DNA from: Novosphingobium sp. NDB2Meth1
GTDB lineage: Bacteria > Pseudomonadota > Alphaproteobacteria > Sphingomonadales > Sphingomonadaceae
Reading direction: 5' to 3'
Length of the DNA stretch: 64,000 nucleotides
Assembly (NCBI RefSeq): GCF_900117425.1
Contig: NZ_FPEH01000022.1
Coordinates: 1 to 64,000 of the forward strand
Shown: positions 16,199-24,391 of the stretch, piece by piece
How positions within the stretch are numbered: position 1 is the stretch's first letter
Layout of the letters: the number at the start of each line of letters is the position of its first letter
Position numbers and translations under genes: made by a program
The notes under the pieces: generated by a model
Database searches by the model: none
Seen by the model: the letters and a program-made list of their open reading frames with translations, nothing else
What the model was told of the DNA's origin: nothing

Positions 16199-17380
16199 TT
16201 AATCCTCGTGGCTCGCTTCGCCCTTGCCGATCTCGGCCTTGAGCGTGAAACTTCCGGTGGTGGCGATCTGTTCGTTGCCGGTCAGGCCCGACCGGACGAT
16301 CACCGTGTCGCCCGACGCATCGCCGAGCTGGACCGGGGTCGCCTTGAAGCCGGTGGGCGTGCGCACGAACACGACCGACTTGCCCTCGAAACTCTGGACC
16401 GCCGTCGTCGGCACGCGGACCGCCCCGCTCCCGCCGCTGCCCGTGAGCTGCACGGCTGCCGTCACAGGCTCGCCGACCCGCCATTCGCCACCGCGATTGT
16501 CGAGGGTGGCGAGCGCAGGCACGAGCCGCGTCTGCGGATCAAGCGCCGGCGACACGAAGGTCACGCGGGCGGTCGCCTGACGGCCTGCCGCCTTCACCAG
16601 CACCGTATTGCCGGGACGCACCCGGCCCGCATCCTCGGGCTTGAGATTAAGCGCGATCGACACCTGGCTCAGGTTGGCGATGCGATAGAGTTCGGCATCC
16701 GCCGCGACCGTTTGTCCCAGCGTCACGGGGCGCGCAATGATCTGGCCCGAGATCGGCGCGGCAATGCCGAGCCGGTTGAGCCCGCCGCCGCCGACACCCG
16801 CCGCCGAAACCATGCTCTGCGCCTGCGTCAGGGCGATCCGCGCCTCCGTCGCCGCTGTGCGGGCGGCGATCAGATCCTGTTCAGGGGAGACTCTCTGCGC
16901 GAACAGCCGCTGTTCGCGCGCGAGGTTCGAATTAGCGAGCTGAAGCCGCGCCCGCGCCGCCTCGACCTCGCCCTTGATCTGCGCCGCCTCGCGGCTTTCG
17001 ATGACCGCAATGGTCTGGCCGCGTCCGACCGATTGGCCGAGGTTACGGGTGAGCGCGACCACGCGTCCCGCAATTGCGGCCGAGACGACCTGCGTTCCCT
17101 GTGGGTCGCCCTCGATGATCGCGGGCAGCTCGATCGTCCCGGCCCCGCCGATGATCGGCCGTCCGACCTGGACGCCCGCTGTGGCGATCTGGTCGGCACC
17201 CAATGTGACGACGCCTTCACCGGCATGACCGCCTTCAGCACCGCCCTTTTCCGTGCCCGCTGCCGTCTCATTGGCAGCTGCGCCTTCGGCAGTTGCCTCG
17301 TTTCCGCCATCCTTGCCGCCGCAGGCAGCCAAGAGCAGGGCGAGCGACGCCGCGCCCGCGAGATAAAAGCTCTTCATCAC
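16199..17380 (-). CDS. czcB: CzcB-type membrane fusion protein
   Basis: The 393-residue periplasmic adaptor has a lipoprotein signal (SLALLLAAC lipobox) and an acidic/His linker (GGAEGGHAGEG). Next come a barrel-lipoyl start (RVVALTRNLGQSVGRGQTIAVIES), a coiled-coil hairpin (EVEAARARLQLANSNLAREQ), the second lipoyl half (LGIAAPISGQIIARPVTLGQ) and a beta-barrel ending in VFVRTPTGFKATPVQLG. It bridges CzcA and the outer-membrane channel. Its start codon overlaps the czcC stop. Confidence 0.93.
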   Translation of the reverse strand: MMKSFYLAGAASLALLLAACGGKDGGNEATAEGAAANETAAGTEKGGAEGGHAGEGVVTLGADQIATAGVQVGRPIIGGAGTIELPAIIEGDPQGTQVVSAAIAGRVVALTRNLGQSVGRGQTIAVIESREAAQIKGEVEAARARLQLANSNLAREQRLFAQRVSPEQDLIAARTAATEARIALTQAQSMVSAAGVGGGGLNRLGIAAPISGQIIARPVTLGQTVAADAELYRIANLSQVSIALNLKPEDAGRVRPGNTVLVKAAGRQATARVTFVSPALDPQTRLVPALATLDNRGGEWRVGEPVTAAVQLTGSGGSGAVRVPTTAVQSFEGKSVVFVRTPTGFKATPVQLGDASGDTVIVRSGLTGNEQIATTGSFTLKAEIGKGEASHED

Positions 17381-18654
17381 TGATTCCCCCCATTGGGCGC
17401 ACGAGCGGTCAGTCGCTCCACTTGCGCGCGGGCATTCTGGTAATTGGCAAGCGCGTCGATCGCGGCGACCCGCGTTTCGGCGAGCGTGCGTTCAGCATCG
17501 AGCAATTCGAGCTGGCCGAACTTGCCCTCGCGATAGCCGATCCGCGCGATGCGGGCGGCCTCCTGTGCAGCCGCCAGCGCCGGCCCCGACGCCGCACGAG
17601 CCGTCGTTGCGGCATTGGCCGCCTGCGCCTGCGCGTCCGTGATCGCCTGTTCGATGTCGAGCGCGGTCACGCGGCGCTGCGCATCCGCCTGGGTCCGCTG
17701 CGCGGTCGCCTGCGCAATCGCGGCGCGACCATTGTTGAACACCGGGATCGGAATCGACACGGTGAACACTGCCGCCATGTCGTTTGTCGCTTCCAGGCGG
17801 CGGATCGCAGGACCGACATTGAGGTCAGGCACGCGATTGGCGCGCGCGAGCCGCACGCCGGCTTCTGCGATGGAGAAATCCGCGTTCGCAGCCGCCAACG
17901 CCAAGGTGCCGGTCGTATCGACCGGCGCCACCGGGCCGTAGACGTTTGTACCCGGAAGCCGATCGAGCAGCGTGTCATCGAGCGCGCCGTCGATCGGCCG
18001 ACCGATCCGGCGCGCCAGATTGGCTCGCGCCGCTTCCGCCAAACGTACCTGCCGCTCGACATTGGCATCAGCATTGATCCGAGCGACGTCAGCACGCTGT
18101 TGTTCGAGCGGCGATGCCCGCCCCGCCTGCACGCGAACGCTCGCGGCGCGCAGCGCGTCGCTGGCAATCCGGGCCTGGTCGCGTGCCGTCGCCACCCGTC
18201 GATCGGCCGCGACCGCCTCGACATAGAGCTGTGTCACCTGAAGCCGGACGTCCGCCGCGATGATCGCGGCCTGAATCTCGGCCCGGGACAATTGCGCGTT
18301 GGCGACCGCGACGCGGGCGCCGCGCTTGCCGCCTAGCTCGATCGGGATCGCAAAGCCGACCGTGGATTCCGCGCTGCGGACCCCCCGATACGGCCCGGAA
18401 CCGATGACGTTCTCAACCTGGCCTTGAACGACCGGGTTCGGCCGCAAGCCCGCAACGGTGCGACCCGCGCGCGCTGCCTCGACCGCAGCACTGGCTGCTT
18501 CCGTGGCGGGTGCGGATCCGCCAGCTGAACTGACTGCCTGTTCAAGCGTGTAAACTGGCGAATCTTGCGAAAAGGGTGCGATCGATCCGACCTGTGCATG
18601 GGCGATCGAAGCGCATGAGGCGGCGATTAAGAAAGTCACAAAAATCTTATGCAT
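17377..18654 (-). CDS. czcC: CzcC-type outer membrane factor
   Basis: The 425-residue TolC-family protein has a signal peptide (cleavage near AHA-Q) and two OEP repeats of long helices. The first is AVEAARAGRTVAGLRPNP with VGFAIPIELGGKRGARVAVA; the second is VFTVSIPIPVFNNGRAAIAQ and later EGKFGQLELLDAERTLAE. It forms the outer-membrane exit duct of the CzcCBA complex. It is the first of the three efflux genes and overlaps czcB by four bases (ATGA). Confidence 0.93.
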   Translation of the reverse strand: MHKIFVTFLIAASCASIAHAQVGSIAPFSQDSPVYTLEQAVSSAGGSAPATEAASAAVEAARAGRTVAGLRPNPVVQGQVENVIGSGPYRGVRSAESTVGFAIPIELGGKRGARVAVANAQLSRAEIQAAIIAADVRLQVTQLYVEAVAADRRVATARDQARIASDALRAASVRVQAGRASPLEQQRADVARINADANVERQVRLAEAARANLARRIGRPIDGALDDTLLDRLPGTNVYGPVAPVDTTGTLALAAANADFSIAEAGVRLARANRVPDLNVGPAIRRLEATNDMAAVFTVSIPIPVFNNGRAAIAQATAQRTQADAQRRVTALDIEQAITDAQAQAANAATTARAASGPALAAAQEAARIARIGYREGKFGQLELLDAERTLAETRVAAIDALANYQNARAQVERLTARAPNGGNQ

Positions 18655-18934
18655 CGAGATGGCGCTCCTTCATAAAGACCGGCCTGCATGGGTGACCAAT
18701 CGGCAAGTCGGACGATTGACCTTTGCCGGCGCGTCTTGTCTTTGGAGTGGGATACGCCCTGCGCAGAGGGAGAGACACGGAGTTAGCCGCAACAGTCCGG
18801 GTTGTGATTAGCCGGATAGTATCGGCAAGTGGGTGCTCGATTTCGCTACCGCTGATAAAGGGGGAGGCAGCCAGCGCTGGCGAGGCAGCGACCAGCATCG
18901 CCGCCCGGGTGGGGACGCACAAAAGCAATTGCAT
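18647..18934 (-). CDS. Possible small secreted protein before czcC
   Basis: An ATG at 18934 has a strong Shine-Dalgarno sequence (AGGAG, seven bases upstream) and opens an N-terminus that looks like a signal peptide (MQLLLCVPTRAAMLVAASPA). The remaining 70 residues are basic and look unlike any family I know. The frame overlaps the czcC start by eight bases. It may be a short leader gene that couples czcC translation, or a decayed secreted gene. The start evidence is better than the body. Confidence 0.35.
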   Translation of the reverse strand: MQLLLCVPTRAAMLVAASPALAASPFISGSEIEHPLADTIRLITTRTVAANSVSLPLRRAYPTPKTRRAGKGQSSDLPIGHPCRPVFMKERHLDA

Positions 18935-19003
18935 GGAAAACTCCTGAACACAGGTGCAAATGGCACACGGGCGCAATGGCCCGAGTGCACTGAGCGACTG
19001 GGT

Positions 19004-19342
19004 TCAGGCTGACGGCGGTTGAAGGGGAGGCGCTTGAGCGAACGAACTCAGAACGGCGGTACTCAAGGCTGAATGCGAGGTATCGCCGCCCAGTGGCAGA
19101 CCAAAATCACTTGTCCCTTCGCTGGCAAGTCCGATGCTGCAATGATGATGAACCAGCCCATGACATGGGCCACCGTCATCGCTGGAACTATTCCGGTGCC
19201 CGTCCATGTTTGCATGATCAGCGTGAGCGTCCAGCATCATGACGCTGTCGTACCCGCTCGCACTATGCGCTGCAGCCGGCGATTCAACGCCGCCAAAGGC
19301 AAGGCCGATAGCCAGCCATAACAGGAGGAACATAGCCCGCAC
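19004..19342 (-). CDS. CzcI-like small His-containing periplasmic protein
   Basis: The 112-residue product has a signal peptide (MRAMFLLLWLAIGLAFGG) and a His/Asp-rich middle (MLDAHADHANMDGHRN) with a CHGLVHHHC cluster. The C-terminus is PPLQPPSA, a Pro-rich ending common in small proteins found ahead of czc operons (CzcI type). CzcI-like proteins are periplasmic metal-binding modulators of Czc efflux. Position, composition and ending support the call; I could not run an alignment. Confidence 0.6.
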   Translation of the reverse strand: MRAMFLLLWLAIGLAFGGVESPAAAHSASGYDSVMMLDAHADHANMDGHRNSSSDDGGPCHGLVHHHCSIGLASEGTSDFGLPLGGDTSHSALSTAVLSSFAQAPPLQPPSA

Positions 19343-19393
19343 GCTAATGACCTACTCGTACCGACCGTAAAAAGCAACCGTGAACGCCTAAGG

Positions 19394-20191
19394 TCATTTG
19401 CCTATCCCGTCTTGCAAAAGCTCAAGAAGATCAGGTGGAATTGGCATTGGCTGAAAGGCGCTCACAGTCGACCGCCCGGTATTTCCGATCGGCAACTTTC
19501 CCGTCAGCGCGCCGATCGGTGCAAGAAGCAGTCGGAAGATCTGGCCAAGTGCTTCGCTCCAATCGCGCTGCCGGATGGCGAGACTGAACATTGCGCCGTG
19601 AATGGCGAGATGGAGGCCCCAAAAGGGCTGCGCAATAATGTGCACCCGTTCAAGATGGCGCCAGGCAAGGCCATGATTTCCTAAAGCTTCAGCTGACCGA
19701 TATGCCGCCATTTCGGCCGCAATTACCCGCCGCGCGCTTAGGCTTCTAGCCAGCTCCCGCCAGCGTCCCTGCCGGTGCCAATAAAAGATCTGCGCGAATG
19801 CCCAGATAAGCGGGGTCAACAAGCCGGCGGACACCTCAACCTCGTCGGTGTAATGTGTCCCCCCGCTCCGATCCGGAGCAACCGTAATCCAATGGTCCCA
19901 CCTTGTGATCAGGTGACTATAGCCGTCATCGCGCAGACGCTTCGGCCATTCGGTGCCGGCAGCTTCGTGCTGGGACGTCACGATCCACTGTGTCCCGAAC
20001 GGAATAATGCCAAGGAGGCGGAGCTTGACCTCATAGCGCTCGCCAGGCCGAAACCTGTCGAACGCCGCGTCATCGACCGGGATGAAGCGCACCAGCGGCC
20101 AGGCGATATGCTGCAGCAGGCGCGCCGTCTGCACCTCGGCCCAGACTGTTTCCGGCTTGAGCGCGATATGTGTCGAACGGGAAACCTTCAT
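19394..20191 (-). CDS. SRPBCC-DUF3703 fusion protein
   Basis: The 265-residue protein joins two domains that I know as separate families. Residues 1-150 have the START-like/SRPBCC pattern (THIALKPETVWAEVQTARLL, a WITVAPDRSGGTHYTDEVEV strand pair, then a long helix). Residues 155-262 look like DUF3703: AWRHLERVHIIAQPFWGLHL, IRQRDWSEALGQIFRLL, GKLPIGNTGRSTVSAFQPMP. DUF3703 proteins are small and often near metal-resistance genes. It overlaps the CDF transporter by four bases (ATGA), so both are made together. Function is inferred only as metal-linked. Confidence 0.7.
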   Translation of the reverse strand: MKVSRSTHIALKPETVWAEVQTARLLQHIAWPLVRFIPVDDAAFDRFRPGERYEVKLRLLGIIPFGTQWIVTSQHEAAGTEWPKRLRDDGYSHLITRWDHWITVAPDRSGGTHYTDEVEVSAGLLTPLIWAFAQIFYWHRQGRWRELARSLSARRVIAAEMAAYRSAEALGNHGLAWRHLERVHIIAQPFWGLHLAIHGAMFSLAIRQRDWSEALGQIFRLLLAPIGALTGKLPIGNTGRSTVSAFQPMPIPPDLLELLQDGIGK

Positions 20192-20814
20192 GCCGCAACG
20201 CTCCGCAATTCACGCCGTGCCTGCTGGACAATCTGAATGCCGCCGCTGATCCCGAGCAGTGCCAAAATCGCTGCAACAATAAGGTCGGGCCAGGCTGTTC
20301 CGGTGCCGAACACGCCAAGTGCGGCCGCCATAACGGCGATATTGCCGATCGCGTCATTGCGCGAGCATATCCAGACCGAGCGCATGTTCGCGTCTCCAGT
20401 GCGAAAACGGTAGAGCATGATGGCGACACCGGTGTTGGCCGCCAGCGCGAGCGCGCCGATGATTCCCATCAGTTCAGGCTCGGGTGCAGCTCCGCCGAGC
20501 GCCGCCAGAACGGCTGTGATCACGACCCAACCACCCAGACCGATGAGGGCGAGCCCCTTGGCCAGCGCCGCCCGCGCGCGCCATGCCAGCGCCATCCCGG
20601 CGACCAGCAGGCTGATCGCATAATTGGTGGCATCCCCCAGAAAATCGAGTGCGTCCGCCTGCAACGCGCGGCTGTCTGCAGCGGCCCCTGCCGCCATTTC
20701 CACCGCGAACATACCGGCGTTCACGCCGAGCGCGATCCACAAGGCCCTGTGCCAGCGCGGGTCGTTCAGAGTTGCCGTCGTTCCGCACGCGGCCTTGCAG
20801 CAATCATCAGCCAT
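20188..20814 (-). CDS. Cation diffusion facilitator (CDF) family transporter
   Basis: The product is about 208 residues from MADDCCKAACGTTATL; the ATG further upstream at 20859 lies inside the promoter and is rejected. Six hydrophobic segments are visible. Helix 2 carries DSRALQADALDFLGDATNY and helix 5 carries SRNDAIGNIAVM, the two acidic sites that form the CDF metal-binding centre. The protein lacks the long cytoplasmic C-terminal domain of many CDF proteins, and its N-terminus has a CCxxxC cluster that could bind metal. It exports divalent metal from the cytoplasm. Expression should respond to the adjacent MerR regulator. Confidence 0.85.
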   Translation of the reverse strand: MADDCCKAACGTTATLNDPRWHRALWIALGVNAGMFAVEMAAGAAADSRALQADALDFLGDATNYAISLLVAGMALAWRARAALAKGLALIGLGGWVVITAVLAALGGAAPEPELMGIIGALALAANTGVAIMLYRFRTGDANMRSVWICSRNDAIGNIAVMAAALGVFGTGTAWPDLIVAAILALLGISGGIQIVQQARRELRSVAA

Positions 20815-20850
20815 CTTTTTGCCTTCTCGACAATCTGCGAGTCGGCATTC

Positions 20851-20881
20851 TATGTACACCCTGTAGCAACTACAGGGTCAA
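20851..20881 (-). promoter_or_regulatory. MerR/CadR-type promoter-operator of the CDF gene
   Basis: On the minus strand a -35 box TTGACC (20881-20876) and a -10 box TACATA (20856-20851) are 19 bases apart. The spacer holds a near-perfect dyad, ACCCTGTAG and CTACAGGGT separated by three bases. The overlong 19-base spacer with a central dyad is the signature of promoters activated by MerR-family metal sensors; the ACCCT arms match CadR/PbrR/ZntR operators. It should drive the CDF and downstream genes when the regulator binds metal. Confidence 0.88.
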
Positions 20882-20897
20882 GCCCGAAGGAGTGGCA

Positions 20898-21302
20898 GTG
20901 AAAATTGGCGAACTCGCGAGCGCCGCGGCGACGAAAGTCGAGACGGTGCGCTATTATGAAAAGATCGGGCTGTTGCCGCCACCCGCCCGGACAAGTGCCA
21001 ATTACCGTGCCTATGGCAATGATCATCTGGCGCGCCTGTCGTTCATCCGCCGCGCCCGCGATCTCGGTTTCACGCTCGAAGCCGTGCGCGAACTGCTCAC
21101 GCTGTCGGATGACAAGGCCCAATCCTGCGATGCCGTTGACGGCATAGCGCGCGTCCACCTCACCGAAATCGACCGCAAGATCGCCGATCTGAGCGCACTG
21201 CGCGGCGAGCTTGATCGGATCATCGGATCCTGCCGTCACGGGACCGTGGCCGAATGCAAGATCATCGAGACCTTGGCCCCGCGCACTGTGCCCACGAAGT
21301 GA
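20898..21302 (+). CDS. MerR-family metal-responsive regulator
   Basis: The 134-residue protein starts at a GTG (another in-frame GTG is two codons upstream). The winged-helix region [20 protein letters not shown] and [17 protein letters not shown] is typical MerR, then a long dimer helix ([20 protein letters not shown]). Cysteines at the dimer-helix start (SCDAVDG) and in the C-terminal loop ([13 protein letters not shown]) match the zinc, cadmium and lead sensing subgroup. It is divergent from the CDF gene and should bind the dyad at 20851-20881, and probably represses itself as other MerR proteins do. Confidence 0.9.
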   Translation: MKIGELASAAATKVETVRYYEKIGLLPPPARTSANYRAYGNDHLARLSFIRRARDLGFTLEAVRELLTLSDDKAQSCDAVDGIARVHLTEIDRKIADLSALRGELDRIIGSCRHGTVAECKIIETLAPRTVPTK

Positions 21303-21426
21303 TGGACGATTGCTCCACCGGCGACGCTGCTTAGACCTCACGTTCATGTGTGCGGCAGGCGGCGTTGACGATACTGCGACACGCAGCGATGGTCTGAACA
21401 TGCTCGCTACCTCCACGGATCAATTC

Positions 21427-21771
21427 ATGACCATGCCAACCCTACAAACCGCACTTATCTATGCCTTGGCCGCACTGGCAGAAATCGCCGGTTGCTTCTC
21501 GTTTTGGGCGTGGCTGCGGCTTAGCAAATCTCCCTGGTGGGTACCTCCGGGCATAGTGTCGCTCGCCATCTTCGCATGGCTGCTGACGCTGGTCGATACG
21601 CCCGCCGCAGGCCGCGCGTTTGCAGCCTATGGCGGCGTTTACATCGCAGCGTCTCTCATCTGGCTTTGGAGTGTCGAAGGCGCGGGACCCGACCGGTGGG
21701 ATATCATTGGCGCTTCAATTTGCCTCGTCGGAGCAGGTGTGATCCTGATCGGGCCGGGACGATCAGCCTGA
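21427..21771 (+). CDS. YnfA (UPF0060) family membrane protein
   Basis: The 114-residue protein has four membrane helices and the YnfA hallmarks: [20 protein letters not shown], the [21 protein letters not shown] segment and the ending [19 protein letters not shown]. YnfA proteins resemble small multidrug-resistance pumps and often lie next to metal-resistance genes. I chose the ATG at 21427; upstream in-frame codons are not convincing. It follows the regulator gene by about 120 bases. Confidence 0.88.
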   Translation: MTMPTLQTALIYALAALAEIAGCFSFWAWLRLSKSPWWVPPGIVSLAIFAWLLTLVDTPAAGRAFAAYGGVYIAASLIWLWSVEGAGPDRWDIIGASICLVGAGVILIGPGRSA

Positions 21772-21821
21772 TGGCGGCCAACCGCAAGACCTTCGGTCGC
21801 CGGACAGTCTACTGAAGCCCA

Positions 21822-21860
21822 TAAAAAGGCAGGCGCCCGGTCAGTGAACCGACGCCTGCC
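21822..21860 (-). terminator. Intrinsic terminator after the Cys-rich peptide gene
   Basis: Arms GGCAGGCG (21828-21835) and CGCCTGCC (21853-21860) pair over eight bases with an inner CGGT/ACCG stem. On the minus strand the hairpin runs directly into TTTTTAT. It lies 21 bases downstream of the Cys-rich peptide stop at 21881 on that strand and faces the end of ynfA. It should end transcription of the 22392-21881 pair. Confidence 0.8.
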
Positions 21861-21880
21861 CTCATGCACTGATCAATCCC

Positions 21881-22030
21881 TTACGGGCAGCAGTCCATGG
21901 CCGCATCACAGCATGCGAGCACGAGGTCGCAGCAGGACACGGCTAAGGCAGTGACCTGATCCGGCGCGGCGGCAAATGCGGCCGAACTGGAACCAAGGAG
22001 CACCACTGCAGTGAGAATGTACTTCTTCAT
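21881..22030 (-). CDS. Tiny secreted peptide with three Cys-Cys pairs
   Basis: This 49-residue gene begins at ATG 22028-22030 and ends at TAA 21881-21883. A Sec signal peptide (MKKYILTAVVLLGSSSAA) is followed by a 25-residue mature part with cysteine pairs at 33-34, 40-41 and 47-48, exactly seven residues apart. Regular CC spacing suggests thiol metal binding or disulfide stapling on one helix face. An intrinsic terminator lies just downstream. It sits behind another Cys-rich secreted gene at the border of the metal island. I know no named family for it. Confidence 0.65.
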   Translation of the reverse strand: MKKYILTAVVLLGSSSAAFAAAPDQVTALAVSCCDLVLACCDAAMDCCP

Positions 22031-22062
22031 AATATTAACTCCGTTGATGTGAAGTGAATGGA

Positions 22063-22392
22063 TCAGCGGAGCATTCGCGGAGGCGGCGGTTCCGGCCCTC
22101 CGACAGGCAGAGGAGGAAACTTGGCGAGAAGCGGCAAATAAGTGAGCGAGCCTAGGTCGCGTGCCTCAAGAGACGAAACGTGGCTTGCTGGGAGCGTCTG
22201 GCAAAAGGCGATGCAATAGCTCTGACACTGTTGGCTCATGTCATCCTTGCAATCGCCGCAGTCGCCGTGGTCGCCGTTCATCGCGGTCATCGGCGCGCAA
22301 CCGTTCGCTGCATAGGTCGCCTCTATGGGTAGCAGCGCGGCAAGAAATGCCGCGAGATAGAGAAAGAGGCGCTGTGTCGCCGTTTGGTCCAT
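22063..22392 (-). CDS. Secreted Cys/Asp-rich small protein
   Basis: The 109-residue product has a signal peptide (RLFLYLAAFLAALLPIEATYA). The Cys/His/Asp-rich stretch starts with NGCAPMTAMNGDHGDCGDCK and continues DDMSQQCQSYCIAFCQ. It ends in a proline-rich tail, GGPEPPPPRMLR. The tail style matches other small proteins of metal-resistance loci (DUF2946-like), but a family is not certain. With six cysteines it could bind Cu, Zn or Cd in the periplasm. Gene order and strand suggest co-transcription with the 49-residue CC peptide. Confidence 0.65.
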   Translation of the reverse strand: MDQTATQRLFLYLAAFLAALLPIEATYAANGCAPMTAMNGDHGDCGDCKDDMSQQCQSYCIAFCQTLPASHVSSLEARDLGSLTYLPLLAKFPPLPVGGPEPPPPRMLR

Positions 22393-23110
22393 ACTGCTGT
22401 GTTCGACGTGATCAAAGACATAGTTACACAGCCTCGCGCAAAGCTTAACGCAGCTTCGAGCAACGCAAGCTTCTTAGCGATATCAAAATGCTTTTCGCCC
22501 TTTGTGAGCCCAGCAAGTCTCAGACTAGCACCCCGAAATGCAAAAAATCAGAGGGCTTCAGTCATGCGGATTTACGGCCCCCCAGCTAGCCAAGGATGTT
22601 AGGTTGACGCCTGAGCGATCGACAGCTTCCTCGATCATTCACCTACAAACTAGATGAGCAAAATTTGGGCACAAAGCTGAAGTTAGGGGCTGTGGACGCG
22701 AATGGCACCAACCCAGCAAATTAAGCTCCTCTCGTTAAACTCTGTGCTGGCCGAAGCCAGATAACTGACTGCATCCTACAAGTAAGCGTACCCTACAGCA
22801 CCACTCCGCTGCGTTTATTGCAGTGATGAACTCCGGTGCCGATGCAGTTCCAACGGCCGATCACAGTTTCGGTCCACGTTCGTTCGACCATGATATGCGA
22901 TGTGGTCGCAGCTTTCGGTCCGCTCGATCAAGCTGAGTGGCAGATTTCGACAAAAGCGGTCACTTTGATGTGTGGCGAGGAACGACCGGGTCTTGGGCGG
23001 CAGATGCTGTTGCGGTGCTTACCTCTCCAAATCCATACGACGCTTGCGCCAGCGGAGCCTTCTCGATAACCTTAGTTGGCGGTTCCCAAGCCATGCCGAA
23101 AGGTGTGGTT
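22393..23110. other. Intergenic region between metal island and transfer region
   Basis: About 720 bases without a convincing gene. The few open frames lack ribosome sites and codon bias, and base composition is more mixed than on either side. I see no transposon ends or strong hairpins. It probably marks the junction of two modules and holds the promoter of the transglycosylase gene, but no clear promoter boxes stand out. Confidence 0.5.
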
Positions 23111-23968
23111 ATGAAAATCTACCTCAGCGCAGCGCTTGTCGCGCTAAATTCTCAAGCCGTCGCCCAAGAGGTCAAGCTTGAGGACTTCTCGAGCAGCACG
23201 CCCTCTGAATTCGCGCTCTTGGTGCCCGGAGTGGTTTTCAAAAGTCCCAACGCGCAGCTGCAAGCCAAGCAGCCCGTTCCCGAGACTGAAGCGACAGCGT
23301 TTGCGGAGGAGCAGGAGATCACCCCTGTCAGCCCCGCGCCCCCGTTGTTCTATATCCCGTCCTGGATGAGACGCGGAAGCTCCACTGTCATTCCCGTGCC
23401 GGTGAATGCATCGAGCCTCGCGCCAGATCCCGATTGTCTCTCTGGAGGGTACTTCCCGCGCTATGACCTGTCCGAGGTGGCCCAATCGCGGCGCCGTCTC
23501 TATTTTCGGCACGTCGCTGCCGCCGCCTGCGAAGCCGGCGTCCCTGTGCGGCTGTTCGACGCGCTCGTTGCTCATGAAAGCCGCTACCAGCCCTTTGCGC
23601 GTAGTCCTGCCGGGGCGATGGGCATGGCACAGCTGATGCCGGGGACCGCAAACTATCTTGGCGTTTCAGATCCTTGGGATCCTGTCGAAAACCTCCGCGG
23701 CGGAGCGCGTTACCTGCGTGAGCAGCTCGATCGCTATGGCTCGTGGCATCTTGCTTTGGCTGCGTACAATGCCGGTCCGGGCAACGTCAACAAGCATGGC
23801 GGAGTTCCGCCCTTTGCTGAAACGCGCAGCTATGTCCGCACCATACTTGCATCGCTCAGCGGAAGCTCTGCCCCGCCAGTCTCGCTTGCCCGGCGAGGCG
23901 CGGACAACCTCTTCAGGTCGGTCAGGCTTCTTGCGTTCGCTGGAGGGTCAGATGTCCCAGAAAACTGA
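23111..23968 (+). CDS. Lytic transglycosylase (SLT domain)
   Basis: The 285-residue product starts at ATG 23111 with a signal peptide (IYLSAALVALNSQAVAQ). A low-complexity linker follows, then the SLT domain at about residues 130-250. The catalytic Glu is in LVAHESRYQPFARSPAGAMG, followed by MAQLMPGTANYLG, NLRGGARYLREQL and AAYNAGPGNVNKHGG. Such enzymes cut peptidoglycan so that secretion channels can pass (VirB1/TraE-type helpers). Its place upstream of the tra genes supports a role in assembling the transfer apparatus. Confidence 0.9.
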   Translation: MKIYLSAALVALNSQAVAQEVKLEDFSSSTPSEFALLVPGVVFKSPNAQLQAKQPVPETEATAFAEEQEITPVSPAPPLFYIPSWMRRGSSTVIPVPVNASSLAPDPDCLSGGYFPRYDLSEVAQSRRRLYFRHVAAAACEAGVPVRLFDALVAHESRYQPFARSPAGAMGMAQLMPGTANYLGVSDPWDPVENLRGGARYLREQLDRYGSWHLALAAYNAGPGNVNKHGGVPPFAETRSYVRTILASLSGSSAPPVSLARRGADNLFRSVRLLAFAGGSDVPEN

Positions 23969-24391
23969 AAAACCAATCCTGGAGGCATAGTAGAGGCTGA
24001 TCGCCAAGATCACAGGTGTGCCGGTGAGATAGTTGGCTTGCCAGCGCAGCCAAAGCTTCGGGAGCAACAATGCCTTGTCGAGCGTGCTTGTGCAGGCGGG
24101 AGCCCATCGGCCAGTTCGCCATTCATTCAGGGTCACGATTGTCGAAAGTGCGGCGCAGATCAGCGCCATGATGCCGACCGCAATATAGAGCGATGTCCAG
24201 GCAATGAGCGCTTCTTGCTTCACCGGCAGACTGGTCCCTGATCCTCGAGCCGATTGCTCCGCAAAGCGAGCTTGGCGGCGAACATGTTCCAAGCTGTGTG
24301 ACCATATCACCAATGGATCTGCGACGCTTCTGCTAAGCGTGGGCGCTTGGCTGATGCTGCAGTTCGCTTGCTCAGCCGAATGGGCGGTCAA
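23948..24391 (-). CDS. Hypothetical two-helix membrane protein
   Basis: The 147-residue frame starts at a TTG (24391) that overlaps the end of the upstream gene. A long N-terminal region precedes two hydrophobic segments (LYIAVGIMALICAALSTIVT and TPVILAISLYYASRIGFSVF) with a basic loop between. I do not recognise it. Its 3' end overlaps the transglycosylase gene tail by 21 bases. The start is weak and the gene could begin later. Confidence 0.45.
   Translation of the reverse strand: MTAHSAEQANCSISQAPTLSRSVADPLVIWSHSLEHVRRQARFAEQSARGSGTSLPVKQEALIAWTSLYIAVGIMALICAALSTIVTLNEWRTGRWAPACTSTLDKALLLPKLWLRWQANYLTGTPVILAISLYYASRIGFSVFWDI

Noticed and set aside
20815..20859. Upstream start of the CDF gene
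   Set aside because: The ATG at 20859 lies within the MerR-type promoter, upstream of any possible transcript start.
22937..23110. N-terminal extension of the transglycosylase gene
   Set aside because: The signal peptide begins exactly at the ATG at 23111; the upstream part has no family likeness.
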